Notes: generated by a model from the letters alone, not told the origin. A stretch of 64,000 bases of DNA from Micractinium sp. NFX-FRZ (GCA_029339195.1 JAPTJF010000156.1:62001-126000), one strand, 5' to 3'. Positions 46,201 through 64,000 are shown, counted from the first letter of the stretch. Made by a program: numbers and translations.

Positions 46201-49200
46201 CGCTCATCCCCTCGCGTGAACTAGAGCTGCAACCAGGCCCCACCCCACGCCACCCCAGCTGGCCCCCACGCCTGCGGTCGCCTCCTCCCCCCTGCTCACC
46301 CACGTCGTCGTCGTTGAACTTAAAGTAGCAGCCTGCACCTCTCCCTGCTCACCCCGTGCCCTGAGCTGGATCTGGAGTCGGCCCCAACCCCACCCCAGCT
46401 GCCTCCCCATGCATGGGGTCCACTCACCCACGTCGTCGTCGATTTTGAAGTAGAAGTCGGCCACCAGCGAGTCGCTCATCTGGGAGAAGAGGCAGGCAGT
46501 CTTGCGCGACAGCTCGCTGTACTCGTCCACCACCTCCAGCCGCTCCATGTCGCCAAACTGCAGGCAAAGAGTGGGAGGAAAGCATGGCGGGTGGTTGGGT
46601 GGGTGTGCAGGCATGCGGGGACGTGCGCGGTGCGTCAAACACGTCTAGCCGCGAGAGGAAAGAAAGCATGTTGATGGGTGGGGTGGGTGGGGTGAACAGG
46701 CCTGCGGGGCCGTGCGCCGCTGTTGCTCGTCCACCACGTCTAGCCGCTCCAGGTTGCCAAACTGTGCACGGGGCAGCAAGCCGTGGGCAAGAGGGCATCG
46801 CCTCGGCCCCACACGCTCCAAAGGCAATCCGGCTCCACACAGCTGGGCATTCGTTCCACAACACAGCACAAACCCCGCCTCCACACAACGCACGAAAGCA
46901 CAAACCCCGCCTCTGCGCACACATGAACACATGCACACATGACCCCCTGCACCCACCCACCTCGGCCATCTCCCGCTGCCAGCCACCTCCGCCTCCATAC
47001 AACACAGGCACACATGCACACACCACAACCCCCATGCACCCACCCACCCACCCACCTCTGCCATCTCCGCCGCCAGCTCCTTCTCCACCGGATCCCCCCG
47101 CTGCTGGCTGTAGCCGACAAAGAAGCGGATGCGCACGCCGTGCGCCGCCTCCACCTCGGCCAGCCCCCCCGCGGGCACCCACGTCTTGCGCAGCAGGTCG
47201 CGCCGCCGCCGAGACGTCAGCCCCGTGTTGATCCCGATGTAGGCCACCAGTCGGGTGCCGTTGCCGCTGCCGCTGCCGCTGCTGCCGCCTCCGCTGCTGC
47301 TGTGGCCGCCCTGGCCGGCAGCGGTGCCGCCCTGCCCGTGGCTGCCGGGCCGGGCAGAGATGCCTGCCGCTGCCAGCTCCGCCGCCGCATCCTCGGGGAA
47401 GGGGCGGATGGGCTTGTCCCCCGACACAGCGTTACGCCACGGCTGCCGCGTGTGCAGCTCCTCCCAGAGGGAGGCGACCTGCGGGGGGGAGGGAGGGAGG
47501 GAGGGATGGCGGGGCAGGGGGGCGCCAATGATTTGGCGGGGAAGGGGCAAGCAGTGACCGGCGGCAACGGCAGCAGCAGCTGCACAGGGCAGTCGGCAGC
47601 ATGACGCCGGCCTGCCTGGGAGCTTATGAGACGTGCCGCCCATGGGCCCCACCTACCTGCCCATTGCGCACCCTTACAAAGCTACCCCTCCCTTCCTCCC
47701 TCCCTCCCTCCAACCAGCCAGTGACCCCGTGCGCCGCCCATGCGCCCTTTCCCCCGCCCCCGCCCTGCCCACCCACCTGCGCGTTGCGCGTCTGTATGAT
47801 GGCGTCCTTCCGCCGGATGCGCTCCTCCTGGTCGGGGGACACGCTGGACTCGCGGAACAGCAGGGGCGACTGGTTGACCTCCTGGCGGTAGCCGCCCGGG
47901 GCGGGGGCCTCCACAAACACGCGCAGCTGCGGTGGGGGGTGGGTGGGTGGGGGAGGGAGCGAGGCAGGCAGGCAGGCAGGCAGGATAAGTAGTGGTAGAG
48001 CAGGTAAGGCTGGTGTGCCAGAAAGACAGCTCCTTCAATGCAGAAAGGCAGCTCCTCGTCAGCCTGCAGGGCGGGGGCGGGGGGCAGCGGTGCGTGACCA
48101 CCGAGCGGGCTGGCAGCCAGCGCCGTGCCTGGTGAGCTCCAGCACCCAAAGACGCTGCCTGGACAGGCAGGCACGTGGAGGTGTGGGATGGGCAGGCAGG
48201 CGCCTGCAGATGTCAGATGGCAGGCAGGCAGGCAAGGGGGCAGGCAGACAGGCAGCAGTGCGGAGCACGCAATGACTGCCGGCGCTGCCTGCTCACCGTG
48301 TGCAGCCCCTCGGGCAGCGGCGGCAGCGGCACGATGAAGCCGACGCCCACGGCGGCGCCGTCGCGCCCCACGTGCGGCTGCCCCGCGGCCGCCGCGGCAG
48401 CGTCGTTCAGCGGCGGGCTGTCCAGCCCGCACTGGCGCCGCACAGCCTCCGTCTGCGTGGGCAGGCTGGCCTGCCCGCGCCCTGCCAGCACGCCGTCGAC
48501 GTACACCGCCACGCTGAGCTCAGTGCCGTGCACGCCCTTGACGCACGCCCAGCCGTGCACGCGCCCCGCCTCCACGGAGTTGACCTGCGCCATGAGCTTG
48601 CCCTCGGGGTCGTGCTGGATGGGCAGCGGGTCCTCCTCCAGGCGGGGCCCCGTCAGCGGCGGCGGCTCAGGCCCGTGCGGCTGCTGGCTGCGCACGCTGA
48701 AGAACAGCAGCGGCTGCCCCTCTGCATCGGCTGGGATGGCATCACCTGCCAGCACGGGGTTCCCGCCCGTGCCGCCTGCGGCGGTGGGGCCGGCCGGCGG
48801 CGACCCACCGCCCTGCTGCTGCTGCTGCTGCTGCTCCAGTGCCGCCGCGCTGCTGCGCGCCTGCACCGCCACCAGCTCTTCTCGCTGCACAGGGCCGGGG
48901 TTGTTGATTGCGGTGAGTGTTTATGCGGATTGACCTTTCATCCCACCCACAACATGCTTTCAGCCACAAGGAACCAGCGGGCAGCAAGCCGATGTTGACT
49001 CGGCGGATGTGACGAGCCAGCGGTGGAGACGAGCAATACAGCCCCAGTATGGGGGACAGCACTGCGGGTGCTCCCGGCGGCGCTCACCAGGTGCACAATC
49101 TCGCGGCTGGAGATCCATAATCTGCAGGGGGAGGGCGCAGCGCAGCCACGTTGGCGGGCCAGGTGCTGTGGCCCCAGTCCGCTGCTGTTGACGCGGCGGG

Positions 49201-49401
49201 TGGCGGCGGCGGGTGGCAGCACATGGGCGTGCAGCCGCGTTGCTCTGGTTCGGGCTGCAGCGCTTCGCGAGCACCTCAGCACAAGAGGTTTGCTGGTCCG
49301 TGGGCTCACCTCGAGCCGATGAAGAGCGTGCAGGCGCACGCGACCAGAAGAGAGGCCAGCCCCCCTCCAGTGCCGCCTTTGCCGCTGTATGTTGACCGCA
49401 T
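43261..49401 (-). CDS. GT31 beta-1,3-galactosyltransferase-like enzyme with Ig-like stem domain
   Basis: Golgi glycosyltransferase of family GT31, which in plants adds galactose in arabinogalactan and N-glycan synthesis; the acceptor here is unknown. Thirteen exons, 692 residues: 49401-49310, 49121-49088, 48884-48297, 47926-47777, 47478-47056, 46557-46428, 45916-45852, 45592-45546, 45322-45246, 44876-44830, 44486-44358, 43812-43695, 43439-43261. A type II anchor lies at about 14-29 (GLASLLVACACTLFIG). Residues about 130-290 (VHGWACVKG, VAVYVDGVLAG, LPEGLHTLRVFVEAP) look like an Ig/beta-sandwich. The catalytic part has RRRRDLLRKTWVP, the DxD-type motif KIDDDVAVN (D469-471), GCMKSGEV, RHASGQIYGMSR, and YANEDVAVGSWLVGLD. 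A Cys-rich segment and a Lys/Gly-rich tail follow. Introns carry many exon-edge echoes. Confidence 0.9.
43591..43630. repeat. exon-edge echo of GT31 exon 12 (3' edge)
   Basis: Copy of 43673-43713 spanning the exon 12 donor: the shared block CCACCCACCTGCGGAGTAGG is identical. Lies about 82 bp further into the intron and keeps a GT donor. Confidence 0.85.
43779..44267. repeat. exon-edge echo array of GT31 exon 12 (5' edge), about six copies
   Basis: The edge of exon 12 with its acceptor (43779-43818) recurs at 43868-43906, 43947-43985, about 44046-44090 (weak), 44137-44173 and 44228-44267. Start-to-start spacing is 79-99 bp. All share AAGCCCAGGCACA or a variant. In the first two echoes the acceptor AG is changed to AA on the minus strand. 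The spacers are GAGGGAGG purine-rich. Confidence 0.85.
46294..46330. repeat. exon-edge echo of GT31 exon 6 (3' edge, DDD motif)
   Basis: Copy of 46421-46457, sharing CTCACCCACGTCGTCGTCG, i.e. the donor site plus the codons for the catalytic Asp triplet. Lies in the following intron. Confidence 0.8.
46570..46770. repeat. exon-edge echoes of GT31 exon 6 (5' edge) within a ~95-bp tandem repeat
   Basis: 46727-46770 repeats the acceptor and first ~40 bases of exon 6 (46519-46563): TTTGGCAACCTGGAGCGGCT against TTTGGCGACATGGAGCGGCT on minus. A shorter copy (CACGTCTAGCCGC) is at about 46636-46650. Both sit in a tandem unit containing GGAAAG-AAGCATG, GGTGGGTGGG and CATGCGGGG-CGTGCGC. Confidence 0.8.
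46952..46980. repeat. exon-edge echo of GT31 exon 5 (3' edge)
   Basis: CCCACCCACCTCGGCCATCT against CCCACCCACCTCTGCCATCT at 47047-47066, spanning the exon 5 donor. It lies about 95 bp into the following intron and keeps a GT. Confidence 0.8.
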
Positions 49402-49943
49402 GTCGTGGCTGAAGAACTCCCAGTCCCATACACTCTGCCCGGCTCCACCAGAATCGACTGCACTTCCGGCCACCACGCCCCCTTCAGGCCGTCTGGGACG
49501 TGCTGAGCAGTTGAAGCAATGCGCAGCTCCGAATGCAAGATGCGGCCATCAGGAGGGCATGCGCCCCCGTTCAACCACATGTACTGCCGCGGCCACCCGC
49601 GCAAGGGGCAGTGCGGCGGCATTGCCCGTCCAAACCCCACATCACAGGCAACAGGTGTGACGTGATAGCCCCAATTGCAGACATTGGAGTGCCATTTGCA
49701 CCACTCTGAGACCACCTGGCCATGGCCAAGGGGCACAAGTCGGACTCAAGTCTAAGCAGACGCACACGAACGAAGGGTGTAGTGCGTGCCTGCAAATGTC
49801 GTGTCCCTCCCCCAACCCACCCAAGGATACTGGCAGTTCAAACTCAAGTTACATCATGGGGCAACACACACTTGACAGCCCGATGTGCATGCCACACGCT
49901 GACCGTGTGCGGCGTGCACACACAGCCAGCTGTCCCCCAACCC
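49402..49943. other. spacer: GT31 promoter and SEL1L/HRD3 3' region
   Basis: About 540 bp. TTACA at 49849-49853 (TGTAA on minus) is a candidate poly(A) signal about 95 bp past the SEL1L stop. No further gene seen. Confidence 0.5.
49849..49853 (-). terminator. TGTAA polyadenylation signal of SEL1L/HRD3 gene
   Basis: TGTAA on the minus strand about 95 bp downstream of the stop codon. Confidence 0.5.
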
Positions 49944-57797
<7,854 letters not shown>

Positions 57798-58178
57798 TTC
57801 CAGCAGCCTGATGTTACTGCCGGCCAGTCCTAGCTCCCTGGCCTCGCGAGACCCCTAAGATCGGCCCAGCATGTGGTGGCCGGCTGCACAGGTCTTGATG
57901 GCTGGGCAATTCTTAATGTCGCCCAAGGAAGGTGCTAGCCCCTTGCCCTTCTCGCCGGGCGGGGTGCCACCTCGGCAAGTTTCTACCTCCGCCTGCGCCC
58001 CGATCGAGGCTCCCCGAGCCCCAGCATCGCCCCCCTTGTGCGTCCCGCTTGTGACAGGCTTTGGCTAGAGCTAGGGTGCAGCGGTGCGAGGTCTGGCCCC
58101 GGCTTTACTCCCTTCAGCCCTCAGCTCGCGGGGTTTGTCGACCCAAAGCGGTCACACCACTTTGTCAGCGGCATCACG
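57798..58178. promoter_or_regulatory. shared promoter region, SEL1L/HRD3 (-) / ATP synthase delta (+)
   Basis: 381 bp between divergent start codons. No motif recognised with confidence; an AAGCGG-TCACACC stretch lies near 58145. Confidence 0.6.
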
Positions 58179-60350
58179 ATGCTGAGCCGGGCGGCCCGCA
58201 GCCTTTGGCGCACGGGCGCCAGCCGCAGCATATGCAGTAGCAGCGCGGTGCTGGAGCAGACCACTGAGCAGAGCAAGGAGGTAGGAGGGCGGGTACACGC
58301 GTAGCAGGCGCCGGGGGCTCGGCCACGGCGAGGGTTGGGCCTTGCCGATGGCGCCAGGGCGGGGGCGGGGCAGCGGCGGCGGCAGCAGCGTCGCCGCTTG
58401 TCCCCTTGCACACTTCTTCACCCGCTTGCAGCCCCCACCCACCGCGTCTCTTACCGCTGCAGGAGTTCCTGCGGCGGTTTGCGGTGCACCAGGGGATGCT
58501 GAACGAGCCGGCGTTCCCCTCTGACTTCATGCCCAAGGTGGCCGCCCCCGCCGAGGGCGCCTCTGCCGCTATCCCCGACAAGCTGGCCTTCAACTTCTTC
58601 GTGCCCCACGAAACCATGTGCAAGAGCGAGAAGGTGCGGGTGCAGGGCTGGATGCAAGAGGGAAGGTGCCTGCACCGGCGGCAGGGACAGCGGAGGCGCA
58701 GGGCAGCGGCGGGGGCAGCAGGCAGCAGCAGCAGGAGCAGCAGCCTACGAAAGCAGTTTGCAGCAGCAGCAGCAGCAGCAGCCAACGAAAGCAGTTTGCA
58801 GCAGCAGCAGCAGCAGCAGCAGCGTGGATGGCGACGGCAGTGGCAGCAGCGGAGCCTGGTTGAAGCTGCAGTGGCACGCATCAGCTGGCCATAGGCGGCG
58901 CCTGTCGGGAGGCCGGGCATCGGTGTGGCACCTGCCGCTCTGGCTTTGTGAGGCGCCGAAGCTGCAGCTGGGCAGAACACAGAGCGGGCGATGTGTGACA
59001 AAGCGCCACGTGGCCGTGGGGAGCTTGGCAGCAAGGCGGACGGCGCAGCACCCCTGGGCAGCCAAGGCTAGCACCCCTGTCAACCTCTTCCCCGGCTTGC
59101 CCTCTGCATGAGTGGTCCTTGGCCTGCTTCCCTCCCTACCGCCACCGCAGGTGGACCTAGTGCTGCTGCCCGCCACCACCGGCGACTTTGGCGTTATGCC
59201 CGGGCACGTGCCCACCGTTGCACAGCTCAGGTAGGCACTTGCAGCGGGCGGACATACCGCTGGGGGGTTGGCGGGGCAGGGCAGGTCAGGGTGACCCAAG
59301 GAGGTAAACAAGTTCCTGATCCACCCCACCCCACCCCCCCGCCCATCGCTTCCTTCACCCCTTCGTCCACCTGTTCCTCCCCTCTCTGCCCTCTTTGCCA
59401 GGCCCGGAGTGGTGACTGTGCACAAGGAGCTGGACAAGGAGGTGACCAAGTACTTTGTGAGCGGCGGCTTTGCCTTTGTGCACCCCGACTCGTCGGCAGA
59501 CATCTGCGCCGTGGAGGCCGTCAAGGTGTGATGGGGGGGTGGGCGGGGCGCATTGTGGGCCGCAAGGGGCGGCAGGCGGGTGCGTGAGATGGTGGGCAGG
59601 AAGGCAGTGGGGCCTGTGTCCATCACCCCGTGTGCAGGCCTGCCTGCCTGCCAGCCTTCTTGTCCCCTCCTCAACAACCATTGCACGGTTTAGGTCGGGG
59701 CTGCGGGGCTTCAAACCCCGGGGCTCACGTGCGGCCCGGTTGCAGCATGCGTGCGTGCCACCATTAGACCCGCGGTGGTGTGCGTTACCGCACTCCACAC
59801 CCACCCACCGACCTACAAAGAGCGTGCGGTGCCACAGGACTAGAGCATGTGGCGACCACCCAACGTGCGCCCACCGCCTCCTGTGCCCGCCCCCGGCGCA
59901 GGTGTCTGACCTGGACGCGGACGCTGTGCGCGCTGGGCTGGCGGAGTACACCAACAAGCTGGCGGCGATGCAGGGCAAGGGGGACGACTACGAGGTGGCC
60001 GCGGCGCAGGTAGAAGGCATGGGTTGAGGGGTGTAGCGGGGCACAAAGCAGCGCCTCTTGCTTGCTGTAGGGAGGCGAGGGCAAGGCAGGGCAGAGGGCA
60101 GAGGGAAGTGAGTTGCCGGCGAGGTGGAGAAGCAAATGTGGTGCTGGGTTGACCGGTCGCCAGCTGGCATTGTTGGCAGGCATGCGCTCCAACCAGTCGA
60201 CCCGCCACATGGTCTCCCCGTGTGCCCCCTGGCCTCCTCTGAGCTGGCACACAAATCACATGCCCGTGTCCTCCCTCCACTGTGTCAAACCCACACCTGC
60301 AGGTGGGCGTGGAGGTCTATGCCGCCATGAACGCCGCCATCGGCGGCTGA
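58179..60350 (+). CDS. ATP16: mitochondrial F1F0-ATP synthase subunit delta
   Basis: Central-stalk subunit of mitochondrial ATP synthase, equivalent to bacterial epsilon. Six exons, 210 residues: 58179-58280, 58463-58633, 59151-59230, 59402-59525, 59902-60009, 60303-60350. The N-terminus is an Arg/Ser/Ala presequence ([18 protein letters not shown]) typical of mitochondrial import. The beta-sandwich carries [43 protein letters not shown] and [18 protein letters not shown]. The C-terminal helical hairpin follows ([19 protein letters not shown]). Length fits the family. Intron 2 contains CAG-rich tandem repeats. Confidence 0.93.
58741..58820. repeat. CAG-rich tandem repeat in ATP synthase delta intron 2
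   Basis: Two units of ACGAAAGCAGTTTGCAGCAG followed by CAG runs, about 43 bp each. Confidence 0.85.
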
Positions 60351-61154
60351 GCTGGATGCTGAGGTGGCACCCGCCGGCTGAGCTGGCAGTGCCACAGCAG
60401 GCCTGGCAGGGAGCGGCGTGGGCTGGAGGGGGGAGGCTCCCGGGGGAGCCCAGCCCGGCGCAGCCTGCTCGCACCCCACCACTGCACCTCCTCTCCCCAA
60501 ACTGATGCATTCCCGCCGCGCCGCCACCGCGGCTGGGGCGGCTCCAGGCACGGCGTGGCACATGGCGCCCTGAGGGCATCCGCTGCGCCGCACCTGGCCA
60601 CTGCCCTACCCACCCCCCCCATGCCAAGCGCGCGCTGCTTCCAAAGGCACCCTGCCCCCACAGGAGCGGGGTGGCCGAGCGCGGGGCCCGGGGGCCTGCG
60701 CTCTGTGTGTTGATACCTTTTTCGCCTTTCCCTTCTTTCTGCTAGCACCGCATACCGCATCACCCCAACTTGTGAAGTCGCAACCTTCTACAGTGAAAAG
60801 CATCAGCGGAGTGGCCCCAGACGGGGGCCCTCTGACAGACCACATGATCACCACAGGTTGGGGCGGGGGGTGCACCAGGGGTGAGCAGGAGAAGTCAGCT
60901 GCTGGGCAGTTGTTTTGGGAGCTCAGTTACATCAGCTGCTGCCAGGCAGCCAGACGCCAGCGGGCACTTTGGGCAAACAGCGTTTGGCGGCAGCAGTGGG
61001 AGTCCATCTGCCCTGCCCCAACGCTGGGGTGCCCCTCGGCGCTTGCTCTGCCCACACCCTTGCCGATGGAGTGCTCTGTCCGGAAACAACAACCGTCAAG
61101 GAATGTGCAGACGCATGAATAATGCAACACGGGCAGAATTTATGACCACCAAGT
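60351..61154. other. region downstream of ATP synthase delta
   Basis: About 800 bp with the 3' UTR of the ATP synthase gene and no open frame I can support. No TGTAA recognised close to the stop. Confidence 0.4.
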
Positions 61155-61265
61155 GATGGCATGGTGCTGACCAACACCCCCCGCTGTGCCTACAACAGCA
61201 TGAAGGCGAACGTCTTCTCCTGCGGGGTGCTGCTCTACGTCACCCTCTTCTGCGCATTCCCATGC
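61155..61265 (+). pseudogene. protein-kinase C-lobe fragment (SnRK2/CAMK-like)
   Basis: A 37-codon stretch reads DGMVLTNTPRCAYNSMKANV then FSCGVLLYVTLFCAFP. The K-A-x-V-x-S-C-G-V-x-L-Y-V core matches kinase subdomain IX of SnRK2/CAMK kinases (usual form KADVWSCGVxLYVML). The neighbouring subdomains are missing, the usual Asp and Trp of DVW are altered, and no splice sites connect it to other exons. It is therefore a likely relic next to a LINE remnant. Confidence 0.45.
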
Positions 61266-61453
61266 TTGCTTGCTTGTTTGTGTTTACAGTCTGTTTCTCC
61301 GCAATGAAACTTGCGATACAGACCACCAAGAGGCAGCTTGGGCTGGGAAAGAAGATGCATACACAGGGCTAGGGAAAGGTTACTGTACATATGAATTGTG
61401 TTTTGTACGGGACTGTTGTGAGGATGGGGGGAGGGGAGGAGTTTTTGGGGGGA

Positions 61454-62250
61454 TCATCCATGATGGAGTGGGAGGGGGGGTGGGGTCTCAAGGGGGATGG
61501 GTGGTACAGGGGGCGCGGAGTTGTCAACGGCAGATGCGGTTTGCCACTCTTGGCGGCATGCGGCAGCAAAAGAGGCCAGGCGGGGCACATGCTGTTGCAT
61601 AAACAGATGCAGGTCTGCGGGTACTGGATCAAAGAGGTCGGCAAAGCGGGTGCGGAGAGACAAGTAGCGGGGGCAGTGGAAGATCATGTGTTCTACTGTC
61701 TCTGTACCGCCGCCGCAGTGCGGGCACAGGCGCTGGTCCCGAGGGATCTGCTGCCATCTGCCTGTCTCCTCTGCGCCCCAGTGGGAGCCTGTGCGTCACT
61801 GCGCTAAGGCTTCACGCCGGCCCCGCTCCCGTATCTCGCTGAGGTACGGGGCCTGCATGCCCAGGCTGCTGGCCTGCAGGTTGCTGCCACACACGCCTGC
61901 AGCTTGCTGGCGCAGTCGCGGGCAGATGCTGTCTGCAGTAGCTGCAGCTGACGTTGCTGGCACGTGCTGCGCACAACCGCAATGCTGATGGGACGGGGGT
62001 GGGCCAGATCCAGCTGCACCCCTGCTGCCGACAGCCCGGCAGCAAGCTGCTGTGCCCATGGTTGGCGGGAAGGCTGGCTGGCACTATATGTGCACGCCAG
62101 GGCTGCGCTGGCTGCAATTGCCTGCCGGAGCAGGCTGTGCTGCCCTGCTGCCAGTGCTCGGTTCCACTGCAGACGTGGTGGGAAGAAGAGGAGCAGGCAC
62201 TGCCGTTGCACATACATACACATACAGGACAGGTGACATGAGCAACAGGG
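61454..62250 (-). mobile_element. decayed non-LTR (LINE) retrotransposon, ORF2 C-terminal end
   Basis: One minus-strand frame (62059-61454) reads APYLSEIRERGRREALAQ, then a TGA stop (61798-61796), then RTGSHWGAEETGRWQQ, LCPHCGGGTETVEHMIFHCP and RYLSLRTRFADLF. RTGSH followed by a C-x2-C...H...C knuckle and R-x2-F-x2-LF is the usual end of LINE ORF2 proteins. The upstream part (QPWAQQLAAGLSAAGVQLDL and on) lies in another frame, so there is at least one frameshift as well. No reverse transcriptase core, poly(A) tail or target-site duplication was recognised. Confidence 0.65.
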
Positions 62251-62473
62251 CAAGAGCGGAGTATGCATAACACAGAGAGAAAGAGGGCGAGAGAGGGCAG
62301 GCAAGAAGGAATAAACAAGCTGGTACAACAGTCCTGGCCGGACGAGGGCCGCGGGTGGTGGGCTGGCAAGCAAGCACGCGTCCTGCTGGCGCGCTGCATG
62401 CTCTGCCACGTCAGCAGCAGGCACGCTTGCTGCCCAGCCCAGCCCATAAGATCTCTACCCACGTGAACACAGC

Positions 62474-64000
62474 CTAACGGCGCCCGTTGAAGCGCATCAA
62501 CGCGGTGCTGACCAGCACGCCGCCCGCTGCCAGCAGGGCGACACGGCGCCAGCGCCATGTGGGCACCCGCTCAGCCGGCATTGCAGTGATCTCGGCAATG
62601 TCAATCTCAGCCTCCCAGTGCTCCCTGCATTACAAACATGTCAACACATGTCAGTGCCATACAGCAAGGCGTCGCCTGGTCTCAGCAACGTGCCAGCCAC
62701 TGCCTCCCACTGCTCCCTGCCACCCACAGGTGGGATGGAACCGCCCGCGAGGGTTGATGCACCAGCTTGACCTCGACCTCCACCCCCCTGTGCTGACCGA
62801 GTGTGACGTAATGCAGCGCGGCCAACAGCACAGGAATGCCCACCCTCACGCCTGCCTTGCCCATTCCCTCCCGTGCGCGTGGCCCACCCTCATCCCCTGC
62901 CGTTTCTGTTCCCTTCGCAGCAATCAAACAGAGCACCAAACAAGGGTGCCCGCACGCACCGAATGCCCCGCGCCCACCACCGCCACCACGGTGTGCGCGC
63001 GTGGCGCCAGCTTGCGCAGCATGAAGGCGATGAACTGGTCGCGCTCCGTGATGAGGGGGTGCAGCAGGGAGGGAAACTCCTGCAGGGGTGGCGGTGGGCA
63101 GCACAGCGCAGGAGGAGCACAAGCAGTTAGGGCAGGGGGGACGGGGCAGCATGGAGGCGGTGAGTTGTTGCACTCCATGGCAGGCGGGTGTGGCCGGGGA
63201 GGGGAGCTCTGTGTGCAGCAGGGGAAGGGTCAGCACTGCGCCGCTCACACCGCCCTCAGGTGGAGCACAGCGTGGAGCACAGCACAGCACAGCACAGCAC
63301 AGCACAGAACAGAACAGACAACTGCTGGAGCCGTGCACCAGCACCTGCCCAGCCCAAGGCCAGTTTCCGTCCGGCGTAGAACTGCAGGGGACAGGGGTGC
63401 GGTACCGTGCCGTGCAGCGCAGTACAGCTGCCGCCCACCTTCCCAAACTCAGCAGCTTTCCAAACTCTGCCGCCCACCTTGCCAAACTCCCGCATCGCCT
63501 CCGTCAGCACATCCGTCTCCTTCATCTGCTCAATCTCGCGCCGCATCTCCTCAGTGTCCAGCATGCTGCAGCAGCACGCGGGTTGGTGGGCAGCAGGGGG
63601 CGGGCCGGGGGGGGAGCTGAGACAGGGTGTATAGGAAGGGGAGCCAGACGTGAGTGGGGATGCCCTGCAGTGAAGTGCAGGGCGCCGCGGCGTGTGCGGT
63701 TGTGTTCCGATGGGCAGCCCCCGGCTGGAGCGCACGTGAGCCCCGTCCACAGCAGCGTGCCCGTCAGCTTGACCTTCTCCCACAGCCCCAGCGCGTGCCA
63801 CACACGCGCAAGCGTGATGGTGAGCGGGCGGTCGCCCAGCACCACCTGCAGGTGTGGGTGCAGGAGGGCGCCAGAGACGGGCCAGGAAGGTGTGCCTCCA
63901 AAGCGTGCTCCAGCACTTGCAGCGACGCCAGGTGGAGCGCCAGGCACTCCCGCAGCACCTGGTGCTGCTCCGAAGCCGCCAGCTCACCCGCCATCTGGCG
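62474..64000 (-). CDS. TRABD: TraB-domain protein with C-terminal membrane anchor, 5' end off window
   Basis: Supported exons: 63845-63736, 63565-63478, 63079-62960 and 62624-62474 (stop at 62476-62474). Sequence features are VVLGDRPLTITLARVW and LWEKVKLTGTLLWTGL, then DVLTEAMREFGKEF, HPLITERDQFIAFMLRKLAP, and HTVVAVVGAGHS. These match TraB/PrgY-family proteins: GDR motif, ERD motif and GxGH motif. The tail EHWEAEIDIAEITAMPAERV is followed by a membrane segment (VALLAAGGVLVSTALM), suggesting a tail anchor as in organelle-associated plant TraB proteins. The link between 62960 and 62624 needs one short exon or an alternative site that I could not fix. The coding part right of 63845 is unresolved; a donor-like G|GTGAGC is at 63988. 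Confidence 0.75.
62696..62722. repeat. exon-edge echo of TraB-domain gene last exon (5' edge)
   Basis: CTGCCTCCCACTGCTCCCTG against CAGCCTCCCAGTGCTCCCTG at 62608-62627, about 88 bp upstream in the intron. Confidence 0.75.
63424..63450. repeat. exon-edge echo of TraB-domain gene exon (3' edge at 63478)
   Basis: GCCGCCCACCTTCCCAAACTC against GCCGCCCACCTTGCCAAACTC at 63469-63490; on minus both read EFGK followed by a GTGGGCGG donor. Offset about 39 bp. Confidence 0.85.

Noticed and set aside
48000..48063. Possible extra GT31 exon reading ADEELPFCIEGAVFLAHQ
   Set aside because: It has an acceptor but no good donor, and joining exon 3 directly to 47926 is in phase and gives a smooth LPEGLHTLRVFVEAP domain sequence.
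48960..49736. Minus-strand 258-codon frame upstream of GT31
   Set aside because: It runs through introns and the promoter; the frame with the membrane anchor and in-phase splice sites starts at 49401.
59691..59760. tRNA-like segment (GCTTCAAACCCC T-arm-like)
   Set aside because: The T stem does not pair properly and no acceptor stem or anticodon arm can be formed; it sits in an intron of the ATP syn­thase delta gene.
60881..61156. Plus-strand 91-codon frame downstream of ATP synthase delta
   Set aside because: No recognisable domain, no splice context and composition expected of GC-rich noncoding DNA.

Overview
This is nuclear DNA of a GC-rich, intron-dense green alga. The evidence is thylakoid-lumen and mitochondrial targeting presequences on algal proteins, short GT-AG introns in nearly every gene, long CAG/CTG (polyQ) tracts, and TGTAA motifs downstream of several stop codons. 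A trebouxiophyte such as Chlorella or Micractinium is my best guess, but the window alone cannot settle the genus. I rebuilt gene models by hand from open frames, GT/AG sites and codon phase; every complete model closes in phase.

Layout, left to right: (1) a TFIIS-central-domain, RS-rich, SPOC-like transcription/RNA factor (-, runs off the left edge); (2) a GH125 alpha-mannosidase-like type II membrane protein (-); (3) a thylakoid PsbP-domain protein (+); (4) a Ser/Thr protein kinase (-); (5) an ARGLU1-like splicing cofactor (-); (6,7) two tandem ARM-repeat/MYND-finger paralogues (-); (8) farnesyl diphosphate synthase, present once in full and once as a truncated exact copy across a 10-N gap; (9) a membrane-anchored MsrB methionine sulfoxide reductase (+); (10) a GT31 galactosyltransferase (-); (11) an HRD3/SEL1L ERAD adaptor (-); (12) mitochondrial ATP synthase delta subunit (+); (13) a small accessory patch with a kinase-gene fragment and a decayed LINE; (14) a TraB-domain protein (-, runs off the right edge).

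The genes do not form a pathway. A loose theme is the secretory/glycan system (GH125, GT31, HRD3/SEL1L), beside housekeeping genes. Head-to-head pairs with short shared promoters are FPS/MsrB (about 350 bp) and SEL1L/ATP synthase delta (about 380 bp).

Two observations stand out. First, 30198-34320 and 34331-38453 match wherever compared and flank a 10-N gap, which points to an unmerged contig overlap rather than a biological duplication. Second, introns of at least six genes carry decayed copies of the adjacent exon edge, splice junction included. I call these 'exon-edge echoes'. In the GT31 gene they form a six-copy array at roughly 90-bp spacing. I know of no standard feature type for this and consider it the most interesting signal here.
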